64,000 nucleotides of DNA, taken from contig NZ_JAVHJU010000033.1 of the NCBI RefSeq assembly GCF_031082405.1, positions 51,362-115,361 on the forward strand, in the 5' to 3' direction. The translations under genes and the position numbers were made by a program. The stretch's first letter is position 1. The number at the start of each line of letters is the position of its first letter. The DNA is from Amycolatopsis sp. A133. GTDB lineage: Bacteria; Actinomycetota; Actinomycetes; Mycobacteriales; Pseudonocardiaceae. The notes beneath the pieces are model-generated. The model was given only the letters and a program-made list of their open reading frames with translations, did no database searches and was not told the origin of the DNA. Below, in pieces: positions 58,249 through 64,000 of this stretch.

Positions 58249-58893
58249 CTATTCGCGACCGCTCTGCGACCGCGGCGCGGCCTGGATCGCCGGGAAGATT
58301 TCGCCCACCAGGGTGACGAGCGACTTCGACAGCAGCAGGTGCACCTGATCGCGCGTCAGCGACCGGCGCACGAGCCACTCCCGGCCCGCCGACTTCACCA
58401 TCCCGCCGAACGCGCGCACGAGCGCGTTGAGCTCGGCACCGTATTCGCTCTGCCGGGACAGCCCGACGGCCTCCAGCACGCGGTCGGCGGACTCGCGGTC
58501 GGCTTCTTCGAGGATGCGCTCCACCTCGAGGTCGCGGCCGATGCCTTCGGGCGCGATCGCGGCCAGCCACATCCGCTCCTGGCTGGTCACCATGTCGAGG
58601 AACCACTCGATGGCGACGTCGGCGCGCAGTTCGAGCGGCCCGTCGGGGAGGATCTCGACGGCCAGCCGCGGCACGGTCAGCGCGCGGCGGATGATTTCCA
58701 GGTACAGCTCGCGTTTTGTGCCGAAGTAGTGGTTGATCAGGCCCCGTGCGACACCGGCCGCCGCGGCGATGTCCGAAGTGGACACTGCGGAATACGGGCG
58801 CTCACCGAACAGCCGTGCCGCACAAGCGTAGATCTGTTCCTTCCGTTCGTCCGGTTCCAGTCTTCGCCATCTCGGCGCCGGCTCGGTGTTCAT
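58249..58893 (-). CDS. TetR/AcrR family regulator
   Basis: A 214-residue regulator. The helix-turn-helix is at residues 12-58 (YSAVSTSDIAAAAGVARGLINHYFGTKRELYL), of the subgroup with NHYF. The C-terminal domain (VAIEWFLDMVTSQERMWLAAIAPEG) is a standard ligand domain. ATG 58893 starts the family-like region; the longer frame to 59028 reads through the inverted repeat at 58959-58980. The davB-like gene lies upstream on the same strand, ending 91 bp before it. Confidence 0.88.
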   Translation of the reverse strand: MNTEPAPRWRRLEPDERKEQIYACAARLFGERPYSAVSTSDIAAAAGVARGLINHYFGTKRELYLEIIRRALTVPRLAVEILPDGPLELRADVAIEWFLDMVTSQERMWLAAIAPEGIGRDLEVERILEEADRESADRVLEAVGLSRQSEYGAELNALVRAFGGMVKSAGREWLVRRSLTRDQVHLLLSKSLVTLVGEIFPAIQAAPRSQSGRE

Positions 58894-58958
58894 CCGCCCA
58901 TCGTCGCACGGGCCGTTGCGCCGGGCCGGGTACTCAGCACGATGTCGGATGTGCCGCA

Positions 58959-58980
58959 GCCCCAATCCCACTATCGGGGC
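58959..58980. promoter_or_regulatory. Inverted repeat upstream of the TetR gene
   Basis: GCCCCAAT (58959-58966) and ATCGGGGC (58973-58980) form arms with seven of eight pairs and a 6-bp spacer, 66 bp before the TetR start. It could be an operator or the davB terminator; its position just after the davB stop (58985) allows both. Confidence 0.45.
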
Positions 58981-58984
58981 ACGG

Positions 58985-60676
58985 TCAGTCCGGGAGAGTG
59001 ATCGGCGCGATGTCCGGAAAGCCGTCACCGGGGCCCGGATTCGCCGGATCGGTCTCCCCGCCGAAGTGGCGCAGCACGCCCCACACCGCGTTCAGCGCCG
59101 TCTGCACCGCGCCCTCGGCCCAGCCCGCCGTCCACGAGACGTCGTCGCCGGCCAGGAACAGGCCCCGGTACCGCGCCGGCAGCTCGTCCTGCACGAAGTG
59201 GGTGAACAGCCGCTGCTGGTAGCGGTAGTGGCCGGGCAGGTTCGCCTTGAACGCGCCCATGAAGTGCGGCTCGGCCTCCCACGACACGGTCACCGGGTCG
59301 CCGATGATGTGCCGCCGGACGTCGACGCCGGGGTAGATCTCGCGCAGCGACTGCAGCATCACCTCGACGCGCTCGCCCACCGGCAGCGGCAGCCACTTCA
59401 GCGAGTCGTCGGCCCACGTGTAGGACAGGCAGATCACCGCGGGGGCGTCCGGGTCGTCGCCGAGCAGGTACGTGCCGCGGGGCATCCGGTCGGTGAGCGT
59501 CATGCTCATCGCGTCGCGGCCGGTGCCTGCGTCGCGGTCCAGCCAGAACGGCCGGTCGACCGGCACGAACACCTTCGACGACGCCATGTAGTGCGTGCGC
59601 TCGATCGCCGTCCAGTGGTCGATCGGGAACAGCGCTTCGTCGCACTCGATGTTCGACAGCAGCATCCAGCTCTGCGCGGTGAACACCGCCGCCGGGAACG
59701 TCCGGATGTGTCCCTCCGTGTCCGTCACGGTGATGTTGCCGGGTGCCGTGCGGTGCAGCCGCGCGACGCCGGGCTGCGGCCGTCCGCCGTGCAGCGTGCT
59801 CAGGCTGGTGCCCGCCGGCCAGAAAGCGGAGTCTTGCGGGGCGTGCTCCCACAACCGCAGCGGCAGCTGCCTGCTGCCGCCGACGATGCTGCGGTGCTCG
59901 TCGTCGGCTCCGGTGTAGACGACGCGCAGGATCTCCAGGATGGAGTTCGGGAAGTCGGTGTCCCAGCCGCCGGTGCCGAAGCCGACCTGGCCGAAGATCT
60001 CGCGGTGGCGGAAGGAGGCGAACGCGGGGGAGTCGCAGAGGAACCCGTAGAACGTCTGGTTGTCCAGCCGCGGGACCAGGTCGTTCCACAGCCGCTTGAT
60101 CGTCTTCGCGTCGCGGTCGCGGATCGCGGTCTGCATCTCGGCGAAGGAGGCGTGCTCGGCCAGGGTCCGGTCCCAGGCCTCGGCGACCTCGCGGAAGACG
60201 GCGGGCAGGTCCTCGGGCGTGCGTGCGTAGTGGCTCTGTCCCTTCAGGTCCACGACGGTGCTCGGCGTGCCGGGCGCCAGTGGGTTCGGGAACGGCGTCG
60301 TCTCCAGCCCCACCTTGCCGATGTAGTGGAAGAGCGCGGTCGACGCGGGCGGGAAGCGCATGGCGCCCATCTCGGCGACGACGTCGTCCGGGCAGCCGGG
60401 GAACCGCACGGTGCGCAGCCGGCCGCCGATCTCGGCGATCTCGTACACCACCGGCCGCAGGCCCAGCTTCATCAGCTCGTACGCGGTGACGATGCCGGAG
60501 AGGCCGCCGCCGATCACGGCCACCTCGGTGCCGTGCCGCTCGGTGGGCACCGAGCCCAGCCCGGCGGGGTGGGCGAGGTAGTCGTCGTAGGCGAACGGGA
60601 AGTCGGGGCCGAACATCGTGATCGGGCGGCCGGCCGGCTCGTCGTGGTGGATCGCGGTGGGCACAGCGGAGGTCAT
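58985..60676 (-). CDS. davB: Flavin amino-acid 2-monooxygenase (lysine 2-monooxygenase, DavB-like)
   Basis: A 563-residue FAD enzyme of the amine-oxidase fold that decarboxylates and oxidises an L-amino acid to the amide. The N-terminal block ITMFGPDFPFAYDDYL and HPAGLGSVPTERHG precedes the FAD motif VAVIGGGLSGIVTAYEL (residues 52-68). Later blocks are GGRLRTVRF, the FGQVGFGTGGWDTDFPNS region, and the C-terminal FLAGDDVSWTAGWAEGAVQTALNAVWG. Length and blocks fit Pseudomonas lysine 2-monooxygenase best; phenylalanine and tryptophan 2-monooxygenases are relatives. The coupled DavA-like amidase favours lysine. ATG 60676 overlaps the amidase stop by four bases. Confidence 0.87.
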   Translation of the reverse strand: MTSAVPTAIHHDEPAGRPITMFGPDFPFAYDDYLAHPAGLGSVPTERHGTEVAVIGGGLSGIVTAYELMKLGLRPVVYEIAEIGGRLRTVRFPGCPDDVVAEMGAMRFPPASTALFHYIGKVGLETTPFPNPLAPGTPSTVVDLKGQSHYARTPEDLPAVFREVAEAWDRTLAEHASFAEMQTAIRDRDAKTIKRLWNDLVPRLDNQTFYGFLCDSPAFASFRHREIFGQVGFGTGGWDTDFPNSILEILRVVYTGADDEHRSIVGGSRQLPLRLWEHAPQDSAFWPAGTSLSTLHGGRPQPGVARLHRTAPGNITVTDTEGHIRTFPAAVFTAQSWMLLSNIECDEALFPIDHWTAIERTHYMASSKVFVPVDRPFWLDRDAGTGRDAMSMTLTDRMPRGTYLLGDDPDAPAVICLSYTWADDSLKWLPLPVGERVEVMLQSLREIYPGVDVRRHIIGDPVTVSWEAEPHFMGAFKANLPGHYRYQQRLFTHFVQDELPARYRGLFLAGDDVSWTAGWAEGAVQTALNAVWGVLRHFGGETDPANPGPGDGFPDIAPITLPD

Positions 60677-61428
60677 GCGGTCGTTCCCCGGTACAGTTCG
60701 GGCCGTCGGTCGGCCAGGTGGGTGTTCTCCAGGCGGGAGGCGGCGACGGCGTCCCGCGTGACGTCGGCGGCGATCACCGCGGGCCCGGCGCCGGCGCGGG
60801 CGAGCACCTCGCCGGTCGGAGCCACGACGCAGGACCGCCCGCAGTAGGTCAGCTCCTGCTCGGTGTCGCAGCGGTTCGCGTAGGCGACGTACAGCTGGCT
60901 CTCGTAGGCCCGCGCGGGCACGAGCGTGTCGGCGACGACCTCGTAGGGGCTCATCAGCGCGGTCGGCACGACCAGGAGCTCGGTGCCGGCGAGCGCGTGT
61001 GCGCGGACCAGCTCCGGGAATTCGACGTCGTAGCAGATGAGCAGGCCGACCCGGATGCCGCCGAGGTCGGCCTGCACCACCGGCTCGTCGCCGGCGGTGA
61101 ACCACGCTTTGTCGAGGTCGCCGAAGAGGTGCGTCTTGCGGTAGTTCGCCAGCCGGCGGCCGGTCGCGTCGACGAGCTGGACGCTGTTGCAGACGTGCTC
61201 GCCGTCGCGTTCCGGGTAGCCGTACACCAGTGCGGTGCCGGTTTCCCGCGCCAGCGCGGAAATCCGGGCCGCCGTGGGCCCGTCGGCCGGCTCGGCGAGC
61301 TCGTGTGTGCGCGCGCCGATGTGGTAACCGGTGGTGCTCATCTCCGCCGTGACGACGAGGTCGGCATCGGTGCCGGCCGCGACCTCCGCGAGGTCGTCGA
61401 AGGAGCCCTGGTGGATCGCGACCTTCAT
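60673..61428 (-). CDS. davA: Nitrilase-superfamily amidase (5-aminovaleramidase, DavA-like)
   Basis: A 251-residue carbon-nitrogen hydrolase with the triad Glu29 (TAEMST), Lys98 (NYRKTHLFG) and Cys132 (LICYDVEFPE). The blocks LVYGYPERD, CNSVQLVDATGRRLANYRKTHLFGDLD and VYANRCD...ELTYCGRSCVVAP closely match 5-aminovaleramide amidohydrolase, which converts the monooxygenase product to 5-aminovalerate and ammonia. Indole-acetamide hydrolase belongs to a different fold, arguing against an auxin-type pathway. ATG 61428 overlaps the permease stop, and its stop overlaps the davB start. Confidence 0.87.
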   Translation of the reverse strand: MKVAIHQGSFDDLAEVAAGTDADLVVTAEMSTTGYHIGARTHELAEPADGPTAARISALARETGTALVYGYPERDGEHVCNSVQLVDATGRRLANYRKTHLFGDLDKAWFTAGDEPVVQADLGGIRVGLLICYDVEFPELVRAHALAGTELLVVPTALMSPYEVVADTLVPARAYESQLYVAYANRCDTEQELTYCGRSCVVAPTGEVLARAGAGPAVIAADVTRDAVAASRLENTHLADRRPELYRGTTA

Positions 61429-62816
61429 GCCAGCCTCGACCGCCGGATGCCGTAACCGAAGTAGATCACCAGGCCGAGCGCCATCCAGCCGCCGAAGACC
61501 AGCCAGGTGGCGCCGTCGAGGCTGAGCATCATGTACGCGCAGCAGAGCACGCCCAGGATCGGCGTGACCGGCGAGAACGGCACGCGGAACGAGCGAGTGG
61601 CGGCCGGCTGGCGCCGTCGCAGCAGCAGCACCGCGACGTTGACCAGCCCGAACGCGAACAGCGTGCCGATGCTGGTGGCGTCGGCGAGCTTCCCCAGCGG
61701 GATGAAGGCGGCGAGGACGGCCACGAAGGCCGAGACCACCAGGGTGTTGATCCGCGGGGAGCCGGTCTTCGCGTCTACTTTGGACAGCGCGGGCGGGACG
61801 AGACCGTCGCGGGACATCGAGAACAGGATGCGCGTCTGCCCGTACAGGACGGTCAGCACGACGCTGGAGATCGCCACGAGCGCGCCGACGGCCAGTAGCC
61901 CGGCCCAGAACGGGTTGTCCGACACGACGTCGAGGACGTGGGAGAGCGCGGCCTCCTGGCCGTCGAACCGCTGCCACGGCAGGGCGCCGACGGCGGCCAC
62001 CGCGACCAGGCAGTACAGCACGGTGACGATGCCGAGCGAGAGCAGGATCGCCCGCGGCAGGTCGCGCTGCGGGTTCGTGGCCTCCTCGCCGGCGGTCGAG
62101 GCCGCGTCGAAGCCGATGTAGGAGAAGAACAGCTTGGCGCCCCCGGCGCTCAGCCCGGCCAGGCCGAGCGGCAGGAACGGGGTGAAGTTCTTCGCCTGCA
62201 CCGCGCTGAAGGCGATCACGCAGAACAGCACAAGCGTGGCGATCTTGACCACCACCATGACCGCGTTGGCCCGCGCGCTCTCCTTCGCCCCGGACAGCAG
62301 CAGGACCATCGCGAGGACGACGACGAGGATGGCGGGCACGTTGACCACGCCGCCGGAGCCGGGCGGCCGGCTCAGCGCGTCCGGGATCGCGAAGCCGAAG
62401 GCCAGCCGCAGCAGTTCGTTGAGGTACTGGCCCCAGCCGACGGCCACCGACGCGACCGAAACGCCGTATTCGAGCACCAGGCACCACCCGCAGACCCAGG
62501 CGACGAGCTCGCCGAGCGTGGCGTAGGTGTAGGAGTAGGAGGAACCGGACAGCGGGATCATGCCGGCGAGTTCGGCGTAGGACAGCGCAGAGAACAACGC
62601 GGTGATGCCGGCGAGCACGAAGGAGAGCACCACCGCCGGCCCGGCCACCGGGACGGCCTCGCCGAGCACGACGAAGATGCCGCTGCCCAGCGTCGCCCCG
62701 ATGCTGAGCATGGTGAGCTGGCCGAGGCCGAGCGACCGCTTCAACGTGCCATGATCACCTTCGGCGACCAGGTCGGCGACCGGTTTCCGCCGCACCGTCG
62801 CGGCTCGCAGAGTCAT
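61425..62816 (-). CDS. APC-superfamily amino acid permease
   Basis: A 463-residue transporter of the cationic amino acid transporter (SLC7/YfnA-like) type with 12 hydrophobic helices. The first-helix signature IGATLGSGIFVVLGEA is near residues 40-55, followed by SGSSYSYTYATLGELVAWVCGWCLVLEY and FFSYIGFDAASTAGEEATNPQRDLPRAI in the sixth-helix region. It is the first gene of the permease-davA-davB operon and presumably imports the monooxygenase substrate. ATG 62816 is preferred; a frame to 62855 adds 13 unlikely residues. The promoter must lie in 62817-62978. Confidence 0.9.
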   Translation of the reverse strand: MTLRAATVRRKPVADLVAEGDHGTLKRSLGLGQLTMLSIGATLGSGIFVVLGEAVPVAGPAVVLSFVLAGITALFSALSYAELAGMIPLSGSSYSYTYATLGELVAWVCGWCLVLEYGVSVASVAVGWGQYLNELLRLAFGFAIPDALSRPPGSGGVVNVPAILVVVLAMVLLLSGAKESARANAVMVVVKIATLVLFCVIAFSAVQAKNFTPFLPLGLAGLSAGGAKLFFSYIGFDAASTAGEEATNPQRDLPRAILLSLGIVTVLYCLVAVAAVGALPWQRFDGQEAALSHVLDVVSDNPFWAGLLAVGALVAISSVVLTVLYGQTRILFSMSRDGLVPPALSKVDAKTGSPRINTLVVSAFVAVLAAFIPLGKLADATSIGTLFAFGLVNVAVLLLRRRQPAATRSFRVPFSPVTPILGVLCCAYMMLSLDGATWLVFGGWMALGLVIYFGYGIRRSRLA

Positions 62817-62874
62817 GCCGACGACGTTAACGGTCGTTTCCGGGACACAAAACACGAAGACGTTGCGCGTACAG

Positions 62875-62894
62875 ATGAATCACAGGTGATTCAT
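62875..62894. promoter_or_regulatory. Palindromic operator upstream of the amino-acid permease operon
   Basis: Perfect 9-bp arms ATGAATCAC / GTGATTCAT separated by AG, centred 68 bp upstream of the permease start within an AT-richer stretch. It is a good candidate for an Lrp/AsnC or GntR-type site. No regulator gene is adjacent on this side. Confidence 0.65.
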
Positions 62895-63029
62895 TGCACA
62901 GCGGCGTCGGATCGTGGCGATTCGTTCCACGCGCCAAATTTGCTGTAACTCCGGTGTCGGATCCGGGACGAGCCGTTCGTGGAGGGGGTGAGCGGCCGCC
63001 ACGAGGGCGCCGCCGAAGACCCACAGGGG

Positions 63030-63869
63030 ATGAAGATGCCGCACCCGGAGCCCGTCGCCCGCCGCATGTACGACCTGGTCGAGCCGATCGGCCTGGTGCC
63101 CTACCTGGCCGACGAGTCGGACGAGGCCCTGATGGCGCTGGGCCTGCGCAACATGTGGGACGCCTACTTCGCCGGCCGGGCCGCGCCCTTCGGCCGGGGG
63201 ATGCCGGCCGAGGCGGTCCACGCGGTCTTCTACAGCTTCGCTCCGGGCGAGGTCGCCCGTCACATCCCGCGGGTGTGGGACCTGACCACCCCCGAGGCGG
63301 CGCTGGCCGCCCGCGAGCGTGGCTGCGTCGCGGGGATGTGGCGGGTCCTGGGCGACCGGGCCGACGATCCGGGCGTCGCCCGCGCCGGCGAGCTCCTGCT
63401 CAAGGCGGCGATCAGCGCGCCGGTGGAGGGACGGGCGCTCTACGCCGCCCTGCGTGCGGTCCCGGTCCCGCAGGAGCCCGTGGCCCGGCTGTGGCACGCG
63501 GCCACGCTGCTGCGCGAGCACCGCGGCGACGGCCACACCGCCGCCCTGCTGGCCGAGGGCGTCGGCGGCACCGAGGCCCACGTGCTCCACGCCTTGTCCG
63601 CCGGCATGCCCGCCCAGGACTTCGGCCGGGTCAGCCACCTCCCGGCCGCCCAGCTGACGGCGGTCGTCGACGGCATGCGCGCCCGTGGTCTCGTCGGGCC
63701 CGACGGCTGGCTCACCGACGCCGGCCGCGCCACGAAGGAACGGGTCGAGGCCCTGACCGACCGCCTCGCGGAACCGCCCTACAACGCCCTGACCCCCGGC
63801 GAGCTCGACCGCCTCATCGTCGACCTCGAACCGATCTCGGCCGACTTCCGGCAGGCCTTCCCGATGTAA
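63030..63869 (+). CDS. SCO6745-like helical protein
   Basis: A 279-residue all-alpha protein of the actinobacterial SCO6745 family, seen mostly as conserved hypothetical. It starts PVARRMYDLVEPIGLVPYLADESDEALMALGLRNMWDAYFAGRAAPFG and ends with a winged-helix-like region LPAAQLTAVVDGMRARGLVGPDGWLTDAGRATKERVEALTD, which suggests a MarR/DinB-type fold. ATG 63030 is chosen; GTG 62979 or 62988 and ATG 63036 are possible. It is divergent from the permease operon. Function unknown. Confidence 0.8.
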   Translation: MKMPHPEPVARRMYDLVEPIGLVPYLADESDEALMALGLRNMWDAYFAGRAAPFGRGMPAEAVHAVFYSFAPGEVARHIPRVWDLTTPEAALAARERGCVAGMWRVLGDRADDPGVARAGELLLKAAISAPVEGRALYAALRAVPVPQEPVARLWHAATLLREHRGDGHTAALLAEGVGGTEAHVLHALSAGMPAQDFGRVSHLPAAQLTAVVDGMRARGLVGPDGWLTDAGRATKERVEALTDRLAEPPYNALTPGELDRLIVDLEPISADFRQAFPM

Positions 63870-63871
63870 CC

Positions 63872-63928
63872 GGGCATCACCCGTGTCCGGAGGGGCATCA
63901 CGCGTGTCTCCAGGGGCATCACTTGGAG
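63872..63928. repeat. 21-bp tandem repeat, family C, diverged copy 3
   Basis: Two complete 21-bp units (GGGCATCACCCGTGTCCGGAG and a near copy at 63893-63913) and a partial third, beginning two bases after the stop of the SCO6745-like gene. It shares the period and the AGGGGCATC block with the arrays at 21901 and 55804. Confidence 0.75.
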
Positions 63929-63955
63929 TTGCCCCGTGGGGCCGGACACCTTGAT

Positions 63956-63973
63956 TCCAGACGGTGGTCTGGA
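63956..63973. repeat. Hairpin at the right edge
   Basis: TCCAGAC (63956-63962) and GTCTGGA (63967-63973) form a perfect 7-bp stem with loop GGTG. It may be a terminator for the gene to the left or the end region of a mobile element to the right. Confidence 0.5.
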
Positions 63974-63979
63974 GGGAGG

Positions 63980-64000
63980 ATGTCCTGGTGTCTCGCAGGT
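63980..64000 (+). CDS. Possible start of a gene cut by the window edge
   Basis: A very good ribosome binding site GGAGGGAGG (63971-63979) precedes possible starts ATG 63980 and GTG 63988 (VSRR..., which would suit an IS3-type transposase). Only a few codons are visible, so identity cannot be determined. Confidence 0.3.

Noticed and set aside
60673..61428. Indole-3-acetamide hydrolase for auxin synthesis
   Set aside because: The protein is a nitrilase-superfamily enzyme with a Glu-Lys-Cys triad, not an amidase-signature protein as IaaH is, and it resembles 5-aminovaleramidase.

Overview
This is a very GC-rich window (many GTG starts, one likely TTG start, dense translational coupling) from the chromosome of an actinobacterium. 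MurT/GatD, an ECF42-type sigma factor with DGPF proteins, a mycothiol-type maleylpyruvate-isomerase-domain protein, an F420-type LLM oxidoreductase, an SCO6745-like protein and several histidine kinases all fit the Pseudonocardiaceae. Amycolatopsis is my best guess, partly from the style of the short intergenic repeats; this is inference. I see no tRNA, rRNA, CRISPR array, prophage or NRPS/PKS genes.

Layout. 1-3180: a truncated sensor kinase and the murT-gatD pair that amidates lipid II. 3237-4775: a frameshifted quinone-oxidoreductase-like gene facing a TetR gene across a perfect operator. 5333-8394: an IclR regulator with a lactate permease, then an HD phosphohydrolase. 8391-10471: two DGPF (YCII) proteins and an ECF42 sigma factor in one operon. 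10618-15748: an Rsm22-like methyltransferase, a frameshifted RibD-C/DHFR gene, a DinB-like protein, an orphan kinase and a DUF2079 membrane protein. 16145-25558: HrpA helicase, a secreted Asp-box protein, a family A DNA polymerase and an acyl-CoA synthetase. 25613-29873: a small protein, a giant NB-ARC/LuxR regulator and an XRE regulator. 30309-34737: a tightly coupled SDR / APH-type kinase / histidine phosphatase / SMP-30 / VOC operon and a TetR gene.

34771-41388 is the most coherent metabolic block. A PaaX-type regulator, tryptophan 2,3-dioxygenase and kynureninase are divergent from a creatininase-family amidohydrolase, a benzoate-CoA-ligase-type enzyme, an SDR and an enoyl-CoA hydratase. 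Together they suggest tryptophan to kynurenine to anthranilate to anthraniloyl-CoA, followed by beta-oxidation-like steps. No ordinary kynurenine formamidase is present, and the creatininase-family protein is the candidate. Valine dehydrogenase and a beta-lactamase-like hydrolase follow. 43446-50132 holds regulators, a Tat-exported metallohydrolase, a GT87 membrane glycosyltransferase, a NarL-type two-component pair, a DUF5302 protein and a duplicated HxlR regulator. 50256-58893 has a carotenoid oxygenase, an LLM oxidoreductase, a PPOX-fold protein, an SGNH lipase, a PucR regulator, a hydrolase and two TetR regulators. 58985-62816 is a permease-davA-davB-like operon for oxidising an amino acid, probably lysine, by the monooxygenase/amidase route. 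The window ends with an SCO6745-like gene and possibly the start of another gene.

Intergenic spaces, mostly at 3' ends, carry at least five short dispersed repeat families, several of them near-perfect palindromes and one a 21-bp tandem repeat found at three loci. These repeats are the most unusual non-coding content here.
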